Source of the DNA: JBHJHP01 sp042219855
Lineage (GTDB): Bacteria; Bacteroidota; Bacteroidia; Bacteroidales; UBA5342
Assembly (NCBI RefSeq): GCF_042219855.1
Contig: NZ_JBHJHP010000003.1
Coordinates: forward strand, 310,001-374,000
Direction of reading: 5' to 3'
Length of the DNA: 64,000 bases
Within the stretch, counting starts at the first letter, position 1, and the number at the start of each line of letters is the position of its first letter. The translations under genes were made by a program, and so were the position numbers. The notes beneath the pieces are model-generated. The model was not told the origin of the DNA. It saw only the letters and a program-made list of their open reading frames with translations, and searched no databases. Positions 54,228 through 62,806 of this stretch are shown piece by piece.

Positions 54228-54851
54228 ATGTTTTTGGAATTATCAAATAAAGAAACAGCCTTGCTGGAAGCCTTGAGAAGTCATTTGTTGCTCTATGGCA
54301 AAATGCCGAGTACCAGGAACTTAATGCGCGATCTGAATTACAAATCACCACGTTCAGTGACTGTGCTTCTGCAACAACTGACTGATAAAGGTGCCTTAAT
54401 ACGTAAAACAGACGGAAGCCTGGTATTGGAGGAATTTACATTCGAAGATAGTGGTGACAGGGCGTTAACTGTTAAAGTGCCCTTGCTGGGATCTGTATCA
54501 TGCGGTTTACCGATGCTGGCAGATGAGAATATTGAAGCGCGGATTTCAGTTTCAGTCGATCTGATTGAAAAGGATAAACGCTATTTTTTTCTCAGGGCAT
54601 CGGGTGATTCCATGAATCAGAAGGGTATTGATGATGGAGATCTGGTTTTAGTGCGTCAGGAACACGGGGCTGATTCAGGTGATTTGGTTGTTGCTTTAAT
54701 TGACGATGATGCTACCATAAAACAACTTTATTTGAATCAGGATCATATTGTATTACGTCCCTGTTCCGATAATCCGGTTCATCAGCCCATTATTCTGACC
54801 CGAAACTTCAGGATACAGGGGGTGGTGGTTTCGGTGATTAAAGTGAGCTAA
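54228..54851 (+). CDS. lexA: LexA-like SOS repressor (S24 peptidase)
   Basis: The 207-residue protein has a winged-helix domain (about 5-65) aligned with LexA (LLEALRSHLLLYGKMPSTRNLMRDLNYKSPRSVTVLLQQL) and an S24 domain (about 85-205). Self-cleavage is expected at Cys92-Gly93 (SVSCGLP), a Cys-Gly bond like that of UmuD rather than the usual Ala-Gly of LexA; Ser128 (SGDSMN) and Lys165 are the catalytic pair. RecA filaments on damaged DNA would trigger cleavage and release the genes it represses. ATG 54228 was chosen; the frame opens with TTG 54222. It heads the cassette with dinB and the dnaE2-like gene. Confidence 0.9.
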   Translation: MFLELSNKETALLEALRSHLLLYGKMPSTRNLMRDLNYKSPRSVTVLLQQLTDKGALIRKTDGSLVLEEFTFEDSGDRALTVKVPLLGSVSCGLPMLADENIEARISVSVDLIEKDKRYFFLRASGDSMNQKGIDDGDLVLVRQEHGADSGDLVVALIDDDATIKQLYLNQDHIVLRPCSDNPVHQPIILTRNFRIQGVVVSVIKVS

Positions 54852-54873
54852 GGTTTTCACATCGGCTACCTCT

Positions 54874-54908
54874 CAACTCTAGCTCACTTTCAACTTTAGT
54901 CACTTATA
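54874..54908 (+). repeat. Repeat in the lexA-dinB spacer, with partners around dinB
   Basis: About 35 bases starting caactctagctcac recur with four differences before the dnaE2-like gene (56455-56490). The internal 20 bases 54884-54903 occur as an exact reverse complement at 56154-56173, just after the dinB stop, so dinB lies between 20-bp inverted repeats. The end of lexA (AAAGTGAGCT, 54840-54849) also pairs with AGCTCACTTT at 54881-54890. Confidence 0.85.
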
Positions 54909-54934
54909 ATTCTATTCCACTCGTAACTTAAAAA

Positions 54935-56149
54935 ATGGAAAAATCAATCGTTCATATCGATCTGGACACATTTTTTGTGTCCTGTGAACGGCTTCTGAAT
55001 CCGGAGCTGAATAACAAACCTGTACTGGTTGGTGGTACCAGTGGAAGAGGAGTTGTGGCAGCCTGCAGTTACGAAGCGCGCACCTATGGTATTCATTCAG
55101 CCATGCCCATGCGGATGGCTCAGATGTTATGCCCTGAAGCCATTGTGATACGGGGCAACAGTTCCATTTATGGTAAATTTTCAGATACCATCACTGAAAT
55201 TATCAAGGAACGTTCTCCCTTATATGAAAAATCATCAATAGATGAGTTTTACATTGATATGACTGGTATGGAACGTTTTCATGGCACTTACAAATGGGCC
55301 ATCGATTTAAGAGAACGAATCATTAAAGAAACCCGGTTGCCGATCTCATTTGCATTATCAACCAATAAAACGGTCTCAAAAGTTGGTACCGGAGAAGCAA
55401 AACCCAATAATCATATGCGAATAGAAAACGGACAAGAGAAGACATTTCTGGCTCCACTGCCTGTTAAGAAAATTCCTATGGTGGGAGATAAAACCAACAA
55501 AACGCTGGTTGGACTGGGTATAAAATACATCAAAACACTCCAGGAGATGCCACTGGAACTTCTGGAACGGGTACTGGGTAAAAATGGTGTGGTACTTTGG
55601 AAGAAAGCCCAGGGAATAGATAATACACCTGTAGAGCCGTATCATGAACGAAAATCCATTTCATCATCGCTCACCCTTGGAAAAGATACGATAGATGTAC
55701 GGCAACTGAAAAGTATTCTGACAGCCATGGCTGAAAAGCTGGCCTTTTACCTTAGAAACGGGAATAAGGTAACATCCTGTGTTACGGTTACGGTACGTTA
55801 TTCTGACTTTGATACCCGGACACGCCAAAAACGAATAAGCTACACCTCACTGGACCATACTTTGATACAAACTGTGATGGAATTATTCGATCAGCTCTAT
55901 GACAGACGTGTCCTGGTCAGGTTGGTTGGAGTGCGTTACAGTCACCTGCTGGGTGGAGGTTACCAGATGAGCCTGTTTGAAGATAATGAACGGTATGTGA
56001 AACTTTATCAGGCCATGGACAAAATCAGAAACCGCTTTGGTCAGAACAGTGTGCTGCGAAGTGTAACAATGGATACCAGTGGTGTAGGTATGATGAGTAA
56101 TCCCTTTAATGGTGAACCACCGGTTATTCCGGCTCACAGAAGGATGTAA
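54935..56149 (+). CDS. dinB: DNA polymerase IV (Y family)
   Basis: The 404-residue protein has the Y-family polymerase motifs: IVHIDLDTFFVSCERLLNPEL (Asp9), YEARTYGIHSAMPM, and SSIDEFYIDMT (Asp103, Glu104) for the metal site, then a thumb with helix-hairpin-helix repeats (KIPMVGDKTNKTLVGLGI) and a little-finger domain. A clamp-binding motif, QMSLF, lies near the C-terminus at about residue 350. It copies damaged or unpaired ends with low fidelity. It lies between the lexA-like gene and the dnaE2-like gene, the order known for SOS mutagenesis cassettes, and is flanked by inverted repeats. Confidence 0.93.
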   Translation: MEKSIVHIDLDTFFVSCERLLNPELNNKPVLVGGTSGRGVVAACSYEARTYGIHSAMPMRMAQMLCPEAIVIRGNSSIYGKFSDTITEIIKERSPLYEKSSIDEFYIDMTGMERFHGTYKWAIDLRERIIKETRLPISFALSTNKTVSKVGTGEAKPNNHMRIENGQEKTFLAPLPVKKIPMVGDKTNKTLVGLGIKYIKTLQEMPLELLERVLGKNGVVLWKKAQGIDNTPVEPYHERKSISSSLTLGKDTIDVRQLKSILTAMAEKLAFYLRNGNKVTSCVTVTVRYSDFDTRTRQKRISYTSLDHTLIQTVMELFDQLYDRRVLVRLVGVRYSHLLGGGYQMSLFEDNERYVKLYQAMDKIRNRFGQNSVLRSVTMDTSGVGMMSNPFNGEPPVIPAHRRM

Positions 56150-56499
56150 GAGTGTGACTAAAGTTGAAAGTGACTAAGGTGAGTTTAAGTTATAAGTGAA
56201 CTGAAGTGAATTAAAGTCTAAAACTTGAGTACAACTAACATTAGTGTTGTTTCAAGTATAAAATATCAGATATCATATGCCTTTACTCACCCCGGTACCC
56301 TTGTTCCTCCGCTATAACTTCGGTGACTCGCGGAAAGGAGAAATCTATCCCGTGGGGCGGTTCTCTTCTTCGCCTTCGCAAAGCTACAGCAGAGAGAGGT
56401 AGGGAATTAGATGGTAAGCGCAGGAAAAAAAAATGCGCCATTTCATCATAGAGACAACTCTGGCTCACTTTTAACTTAAGTCACTTGTAAATCAAACGC
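56150..56499. repeat. Spacer between dinB and dnaE2 with repeats and a G+C-richer block
   Basis: No gene is supported. Left part: gtgactaaagttgaaagtga (56154-56173), reverse complement of a lexA-dinB spacer segment, followed by degenerate gtgaact/aagtgaat words to about 56225. Middle part (about 56285-56445): a block richer in G+C than its surroundings, with GAGAA...TTCTC and TCCGC...GCGGA pairs but no recognisable RNA. Right part: second copy of the 35-base spacer repeat (56455-56490), ending 10 bases before the dnaE2 start. Confidence 0.6.
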
Positions 56500-59475
56500 A
56501 TGTTATTGAACAATCATACATATTTCAGCTATAAGTTTGGAACACTTTCGATAGAACAGTTACTTGAAGAGGCGCAATCCAAAGGACATAAAGCTCTGGC
56601 ACTAACCGACGTTAACAGTACCTCTGCTGTATTCGATTTTATCCGTCTGGGTAAACAGGCTTCTGTTCATACAGTTATTGGCATAGATTTCAGAAACAGC
56701 GCGGAACAAAAATATATTGGGATAGCTAAAAATAATGAAGGTTTCAGGGAATTGAATGAACATCTGACCCAACATTTGCATACCGGTGTGAAATTTTCTG
56801 ATCAGGCTCCGGATTTTATGAATTCATATGTTATCTATCCATTTGAGAAAACAGCTTGCCGTGAATTGAAATCCAATGAGTTTATAGGTGTACGTCCTTA
56901 TGATCTTCCTAAGATGATCTTTTCTGAATGGCGTCACTATCCGGACAAACTTGTAGCCCAGACTCCTGTTACCTTCAGGCATAAAAGGGACTTTAATGTA
57001 CACCGTTTGCTTCGAACCATAGATAATAATACCCTGCTGAGTAAACTGCCAAAGTCTGAAGAAGCATCACAGGATGAAATTATGATGTCGCCGGAAAAAA
57101 TAAAAACCGTTTATGAAGACTATTCCTTTATGGTAGATAATGCTGAAAAGCTGATCGGTAACTGCTCCATAAGCTTCGAATATAAAACATCAAAAAATAA
57201 AAAATGTTATACCGGTTCACCTGAAGAGGATTATCAACTCATAGTTGAGGAGTGCAAAAAAGGATTGCAGTACCGCTTTGGGGAACATCCTTCACAACAG
57301 GTTATTGAAAGGACTGAACATGAACTCAAGGTAATTAAAGAGCTGAATTTCTGTTCATATTTTCTGATAAACTGGGATATGGTAAACTTTGCCAGGAGAA
57401 GGGGATTTTATTACATTGGCCGGGGAAGCGGAGCAAACAGTATGGTGGCATATCTGCTGCGTATTACCGATGTGGATCCTATTGAACTGGACCTGTATTT
57501 TGAACGTTTCATTAATCCTTCAAGAACATCTCCGCCCGATTTTGATATTGATTTCTCTTCGTGGGATCGCAATGAGGTGACTCAGTATTTATTTGACCGA
57601 CATGGATGGGACAGAACGGCTCTTGTTGGAGCATACAGTACTTTTCAGTACAAATCAGTGGTTCGTGAACTTGGTAAATCGTTTGGATTGCCTGCTGCTG
57701 ACATCGAAAAACTGCAGGAGGCTAAAGGGAAGGAGTCGTTTGATGAAATAGGGCAACTGGTACTTAAATACAGTAAACTTATAGAGGGATTTCCCAGTCA
57801 TCTTACTGTGCATTCCAGCGGTATTATAATTTCGGATGAACCATTGAGCAATTATACTGCTACCATCATGCCGCCTAAAGGTTTTCCCACCGTCTTTTTC
57901 AGTATGATTGAAGCCGAAGATATCGGCTTTTCAAAATTTGATGTCCTTGGGCAGCGTGGTCTGAGTAAGATAAAGGATACTCTTGAGATCGTGTATAATA
58001 ACAAGGGTGTAGAGTTTGATATTCATGACATAAAACGGTTTAAAGAAGATCCGGTGATCCGGAGTCTGCTAAAGACCGGCCAAACCATTGGATGTTTTTA
58101 CATTGAGTCGCCAGCCATGCGTATGTTGCTGCAAAAACTTGAGGCTGATGACTATCTGCGTCTTGTTGCAGCCAGTTCAATCATCCGGCCGGGAGTGGCA
58201 AAAAGTGGCATGATGCAGGAATATGTGTTACGGTACAGGCATCCTGAAATGCGTGAGCTGGCACGAAAAGAAATGCCGGAACTGTATGACCTTCTGAAAG
58301 AGACCTATGGTGTGATGGTTTACCAGGAGGATGTACTGAAGGTGGCTCATGTGTTTGCCGGGCTGACACTGGCGGAAGCTGATATTCTGCGCAGAGGCAT
58401 GTCATGGAAATTTAAACAGAGAAATGAATTTGATAAGGTAAGGGATAAGTTTTTTCTGAACTGCCGTGAAAGAAGCTATCCTGAATATATTATTGAAAGA
58501 GTCTGGAAACAGATTGAAAGCTTTGCTAATTATGCATTTGCCAAAGGACACTCTGCATCATATGCTGTGGAAAGTTTCCAGGCTTTGTTTTTAAAAGCCT
58601 ATTATCCCTTAGAGTATCTTGTTGCAACAATTAACAATGGAGGTGGGTTTTACAGAATTGAATTATACATCCACGAAGCCCGCATGCATGGTGCAAAAAT
58701 TGAAGCACCATGTGTAAACCGGAGTGATGATATCACCGTCCTTTGTGATGATACCATATTCCTTGGATTTGCGATCATGAGGAACCTGGATTATTCAACA
58801 CAACAACAGATTTTATTAAAGCGGTATCAGTATGGTTATTATAAAAATCTGCAGGATTTCATAAAAAAGGTTCCCATCTCACTGGAGCAGATTACCTTAC
58901 TCATCCGTATTGGTGCATTCAGGTTTACCGGAAAATCAGTTAAGGAACTGTTATGGGACGCCCATTTTATTCTGGTGAAAAGTAAAAAAACGGTGCCCTC
59001 AAATACTCTGTTCGAGGAGAAGGTAAAGGAATTTAAATTGCCTGCTCTTTATCATCACCAGCTGGAACAGGCATATAATGAATTAGAACTGTTGGGATTT
59101 CTGGTCACATTTACGCCATTTCAGCTGGTGGAAAGTATGCCGCTTAGATCGGTAAAAGCCCTGCAACTTCGGTTTTTGGTGGATTACCAGGTTCAGATCA
59201 TTGGCTACCTTGTTCATGTTAAAAAAACCAGGACACATGATGGCAAAATAATGAGTTTCGGGGTTTTTGTTGATGTGGAAGGTCACTGGATAGATACCGT
59301 TCAGTTTCCTCAGGTGGCAAACGATTTTCCATTCAGAGGTCCCGGCTGCTATTTGATCCGGGGAATTGTAATGAATGAACTGGGTTTTGTGAGCATCCGT
59401 ACGACGGAGCTTTATAAGTTAGCCAATACGAATATAGAGGAAGAATCTACCCGTTTGAAACAAATGAAAAGATAA
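56500..59475 (+). CDS. dnaE2: Error-prone DNA polymerase III alpha subunit (DnaE2-like)
   Basis: The 991-residue protein is a C-family polymerase shorter than replicative DnaE. It begins with a degenerate PHP domain (about 1-190; LLNNHTYFSYKFGTLSIEQLL), then palm and fingers with YIGRGSGANSM and the metal site PDFDIDF (Asp349, Asp351), a helix-hairpin-helix region, and a C-terminal OB-fold (about 890-975; QIIGYLVHVKKTRTHDGK). The PHP domain lacks clear metal ligands, as is common in DnaE2. It would extend mismatched ends during SOS mutagenesis with the Y-family enzyme upstream. The third partner, ImuA or a substitute, may be the uncharacterised protein at 53554. Confidence 0.88.
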   Translation: MLLNNHTYFSYKFGTLSIEQLLEEAQSKGHKALALTDVNSTSAVFDFIRLGKQASVHTVIGIDFRNSAEQKYIGIAKNNEGFRELNEHLTQHLHTGVKFSDQAPDFMNSYVIYPFEKTACRELKSNEFIGVRPYDLPKMIFSEWRHYPDKLVAQTPVTFRHKRDFNVHRLLRTIDNNTLLSKLPKSEEASQDEIMMSPEKIKTVYEDYSFMVDNAEKLIGNCSISFEYKTSKNKKCYTGSPEEDYQLIVEECKKGLQYRFGEHPSQQVIERTEHELKVIKELNFCSYFLINWDMVNFARRRGFYYIGRGSGANSMVAYLLRITDVDPIELDLYFERFINPSRTSPPDFDIDFSSWDRNEVTQYLFDRHGWDRTALVGAYSTFQYKSVVRELGKSFGLPAADIEKLQEAKGKESFDEIGQLVLKYSKLIEGFPSHLTVHSSGIIISDEPLSNYTATIMPPKGFPTVFFSMIEAEDIGFSKFDVLGQRGLSKIKDTLEIVYNNKGVEFDIHDIKRFKEDPVIRSLLKTGQTIGCFYIESPAMRMLLQKLEADDYLRLVAASSIIRPGVAKSGMMQEYVLRYRHPEMRELARKEMPELYDLLKETYGVMVYQEDVLKVAHVFAGLTLAEADILRRGMSWKFKQRNEFDKVRDKFFLNCRERSYPEYIIERVWKQIESFANYAFAKGHSASYAVESFQALFLKAYYPLEYLVATINNGGGFYRIELYIHEARMHGAKIEAPCVNRSDDITVLCDDTIFLGFAIMRNLDYSTQQQILLKRYQYGYYKNLQDFIKKVPISLEQITLLIRIGAFRFTGKSVKELLWDAHFILVKSKKTVPSNTLFEEKVKEFKLPALYHHQLEQAYNELELLGFLVTFTPFQLVESMPLRSVKALQLRFLVDYQVQIIGYLVHVKKTRTHDGKIMSFGVFVDVEGHWIDTVQFPQVANDFPFRGPGCYLIRGIVMNELGFVSIRTTELYKLANTNIEEESTRLKQMKR

Positions 59476-59508
59476 AAGCCGTCCCCTAAAATGGGAAACG
59501 GCTTTAAA
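59475..59508. terminator. Bidirectional terminator after dnaE2
   Basis: AAAGCCGT pairs with ACGGCTTT, extended by CCC with GGG, around a short loop; A- and T-runs flank it. It lies between dnaE2 and the convergent GH3 gene. Confidence 0.82.
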
Positions 59509-59550
59509 AAGTATGGAAAATCAAATTGCATGTATACTGTTAATGTGTTT

Positions 59551-61878
59551 CTATTTCATCCATTTAATCATTTTTGATTTTACATCTCTGGAGTTACTAC
59601 CTGCCATAATCTCAAATTCACCGGGTTCCCAGTCGTAAACAAGATCATAATTGTAAAATTTCAAATCATCCGGTGTCACAGTGAACCGGATGTTCTTTGT
59701 TTCTCCTGCTTTAATCATCACTTTTTGAAAGCCTTTCAGTTCTTTTACAGGTCGGGTAACTGAACCTACCATATCGCGGATATAGAGTTGAACCACTTCT
59801 TTTCCATCTCTGTTACCTGTATTGGTTACCGGTACGGTGACAGTAAGTGATTCATTGCCTTTTAAATGATCTGAACTCAGGCTTATTTCTCCGTATTTAA
59901 ATGTGGTATAGCTCAAGCCGTAACCAAAGGGGTACAGCGGATCGTTGGATACATCCAGATAATTTGACCTGAATTTTTCGAACCATCCATTTTGCAATGG
60001 TCGGCCGGTATTTTTATGATTGTAAAAAAGAGGTACCTGTCCCAGGTTTTGAGGGAATGTGGCTGTTAGTTTGCCGGATGGATTAACATCTCCAAAAAGA
60101 ACATCGGCAATGGCATTTCCGCCTTCTGTTCCACCAAACCAGACCTGCAGAATGGAATGAAAGTTTTCATCTTCCCATTTTAATACCAATGGTCTGCCAG
60201 AGAATACCACCACGACAACCGGTTTACCTGTATTTTTCAGTGCTTTAAGCAATTCTATCTGCGTCTCAGGAATAGAAATATCTGAACGGCTGGCTGATTC
60301 GCCACTCATCTCGGCTGATTCTCCGACCACAGCCACCACGACATCTGCTTTTTTTGCTGTATTGACGGCTTCCCTGATAATGACTGAAGCCGGCCGGTTA
60401 TCTCTGTAGGTTGGTTTCCCAAATACGCTGATGCGCTTTTCGAGTTCCGGGTCAGCCACAAAATTTGCCCCTTTGGCGTACAAAACGGTCGCCTTGTTCC
60501 CTACAGCTTCTTCAACACCCTTCATAACAGATATTGACTTTTCAAAGTCTCCGGCAACACTCCATGTTCCGGGCATATTTTCTGTATTGTCTGCCATTGG
60601 TCCGATAAGGGCGATGGTTCCTTGCTTTTTCAGCGGTAACAGTTGAGTGTCATTTTTTAGAAGAACAAAGGATTGCGCTGCAATACTACGGGCTCTGGAG
60701 CGATTTTCCGTGGTGAAAATCTCTTTTTCGGCCCTCTCTGCATCACAGTAGCGGTAAGGATCCTCAAATAATCCAAGTTTGTATTTCGCTTCCAGAATTC
60801 TTCGGCAGGCAGTATTAATCTGCTGTTCAGTTACTTTCCCTTCATTCAGCGATTTTTTAAGCGTTTTAAGGAAGCCTTCTCCAACCATATCCATGTCTAT
60901 ACCGGCATTTAAGGCCAGTGCAGAAACCGTTTGCAAGTCACCCATGCCATGTGCAATCATTTCATTTATGGCTGTGTAATCGGTAACAATAAAACCATCA
61001 AAACCCCATTGGTCCCGTAACACATCGGTCATAAGCCACTTATTGGCAGAAGCCGGGATACCATCCACTTCATTAAAAGAAGACATCACACTTCCAACAC
61101 CGGCGTCAATAGCTGCTTTGTAAGGAGGAAAGTATTCGTTATACATTCTTATCCGGCTCATGTCTGTCGTATTGTAATCTCTTCCTGCCTCAGCAGCGCC
61201 ATACAAAGCAAAGTGTTTAACACATGCCATCATGGTATTATCGGCCATAAGATTTTTTCCCTGATAACCCTTCACCATGGCTTTGGCAACTTCGGAGCCA
61301 AGATAAGGGTCTTCACCACTGCCTTCTGCCATTCTTCCCCATCTTGGATCGCGCGAAATGTCAACCATAGGAGAGAATGTCCAGCATATTCCGTCGGCTG
61401 TAGCTTCCTGTGCTGATACGCGGGCAACTTCCTCTATCAGACTCATATCCCAGGTACACGATAGACCCAGTGGAATCGGGAAAACCGTTTTATATCCGTG
61501 GATTACATCCATTCCGAATATCAGTGGGATTTTCAAGCGGCTTTCTTCTACCGCGATCCGTTGAACTTCGCGAATTTTCTCAGCTGTTTTTATGTTGAAT
61601 AATCCACCAACCTCTCCGTCTTTAATTTTTTGTGCTATATCAGAACTTGCTGCCTGGCCTGTTGTGATATCGCCTGCACCCGGCAGATTAAGTTGTCCTA
61701 TTTTTTCTTCAATGGTCATTTTTACCATGAGAGCTTCAATGGTAACATCCATAGCGGATTGATCCTGTCCTTCAGTTGCGGTACACGAAAAAAGCAGTAT
61801 CGTAAGCATAAAACCCAAAATAACTTTGCCTTTCTGTCTGTGATTCTCCTCCTTTATGATCTTAGCGATAGTATTCAT
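59551..61878 (-). CDS. bglX: GH3 beta-glucosidase lipoprotein (BglX-like)
   Basis: The 775-residue protein has a lipoprotein signal (LLFSC, Cys32) and the three-domain GH3 layout: a (beta/alpha)8 barrel with KHFALYGAAEAGRDYN and the nucleophile strand FDGFIVTDYTAI, an alpha/beta sandwich (about 420-630) with VVAVVGESAEMSGESASRSD, and a C-terminal fibronectin-like domain (about 670-770). It removes terminal beta-linked glucose or related sugars in the periplasm or at the cell surface. It follows the esterase gene by 29 bases and belongs to its operon. Confidence 0.93.
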   Translation of the reverse strand: MNTIAKIIKEENHRQKGKVILGFMLTILLFSCTATEGQDQSAMDVTIEALMVKMTIEEKIGQLNLPGAGDITTGQAASSDIAQKIKDGEVGGLFNIKTAEKIREVQRIAVEESRLKIPLIFGMDVIHGYKTVFPIPLGLSCTWDMSLIEEVARVSAQEATADGICWTFSPMVDISRDPRWGRMAEGSGEDPYLGSEVAKAMVKGYQGKNLMADNTMMACVKHFALYGAAEAGRDYNTTDMSRIRMYNEYFPPYKAAIDAGVGSVMSSFNEVDGIPASANKWLMTDVLRDQWGFDGFIVTDYTAINEMIAHGMGDLQTVSALALNAGIDMDMVGEGFLKTLKKSLNEGKVTEQQINTACRRILEAKYKLGLFEDPYRYCDAERAEKEIFTTENRSRARSIAAQSFVLLKNDTQLLPLKKQGTIALIGPMADNTENMPGTWSVAGDFEKSISVMKGVEEAVGNKATVLYAKGANFVADPELEKRISVFGKPTYRDNRPASVIIREAVNTAKKADVVVAVVGESAEMSGESASRSDISIPETQIELLKALKNTGKPVVVVVFSGRPLVLKWEDENFHSILQVWFGGTEGGNAIADVLFGDVNPSGKLTATFPQNLGQVPLFYNHKNTGRPLQNGWFEKFRSNYLDVSNDPLYPFGYGLSYTTFKYGEISLSSDHLKGNESLTVTVPVTNTGNRDGKEVVQLYIRDMVGSVTRPVKELKGFQKVMIKAGETKNIRFTVTPDDLKFYNYDLVYDWEPGEFEIMAGSNSRDVKSKMIKWMK

Positions 61879-61907
61879 GATTTATAGTTTATATTCTGTA
61901 CAATAAG

Positions 61908-62798
61908 TTATCTCCGATGAGAAAAGATCCAATTCAATAATTCCGGTTCAGCAAATGCCGAATCCCAACTGTTGTGGTTGGCATTGGGGTATAACGTAAA
62001 TTTAGCATCACCGCCGTTCTTTCTGATGGCGTCAAACATCTTCTGTGATTTTTCGTATGGAACGATATCGTCCTTCTTTCCGTGAAAAATCCAGAATGCA
62101 GTGTTTTTAGCATAATTTGATGCAGCACCGGGATAACCACCACCGCATATTGGAAAAGCTGCAGCAAAAGTATTTGGATTTCTGGCCACTATTTCAAAAG
62201 TCCCCATGCCACCCATGGATAGTCCTCCAACATAAATGCGTGACGGATCAACAAATTTTTCAGCTTTTAACGCAGATAGCAGATCAATAGCCAGTTGCAT
62301 GGAAAGGGTTGGATTTGTAGTATCCGGGTCCGTAAAATTAAATGTCCTTTTACCATTTTCTTCCCTTTTTTTGATGACGTTTGACCAGTATGAGTCTTTA
62401 GGACATTGCGGAAATACGACGATAGCCGGATATTTTTCACGGTTGGCAGAATCCAGAAATAGTTTTGATCCGTGAACGAGTTGTGACTGATTATCATTCC
62501 CTCTTTCTCCCGCACCATGTAAAAAGAATACCAGGGGATATTGTTGGTGTTTATCAAATTGCCGGGGATATAATATTCTGTACAATAACGTATCACCGTT
62601 TTTTATAAATTGTCGTTCCTGGAATGTATTTTCCGGTTCAAGGGCAGAAACAGATACGGAAGGAGTAAGTCCAAGAATAATCAATGTTAATATGGATTTA
62701 TACCTGTGTATTCTGTACCTAACCAGGGAGAATTTATACGGTTTCTGAACCTTCTTTTTATTCTCTTTAATCTCTTTGTTTTTTTGAATTTCTTCCAT
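61908..62798 (-). CDS. Secreted alpha/beta-hydrolase esterase (CE1-like)
   Basis: The 296-residue protein has an unusually basic N-terminus followed by a signal-like helix (about 35-52), then the alpha/beta-hydrolase fold of PHB-depolymerase/feruloyl-esterase type: FFLHGAGERGND (oxyanion loop), the nucleophile elbow GGLSMGGMGT, and the acid and histidine in GKKDDIVPYEKSQ and NANHNSW. It probably removes acyl groups from polysaccharide. It lies 8 bases after the sulfatase gene and 29 before the GH3 gene, so all three form one operon. Confidence 0.82.
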   Translation of the reverse strand: MEEIQKNKEIKENKKKVQKPYKFSLVRYRIHRYKSILTLIILGLTPSVSVSALEPENTFQERQFIKNGDTLLYRILYPRQFDKHQQYPLVFFLHGAGERGNDNQSQLVHGSKLFLDSANREKYPAIVVFPQCPKDSYWSNVIKKREENGKRTFNFTDPDTTNPTLSMQLAIDLLSALKAEKFVDPSRIYVGGLSMGGMGTFEIVARNPNTFAAAFPICGGGYPGAASNYAKNTAFWIFHGKKDDIVPYEKSQKMFDAIRKNGGDAKFTLYPNANHNSWDSAFAEPELLNWIFSHRR

Positions 62799-62806
62799 TT
62801 TTATCT

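Noticed and set aside
56283..56468. 61-codon minus-strand frame in the dinB-dnaE2 spacer
   Set aside because: Arg-rich translation of the G+C-richer block; no support as a protein.
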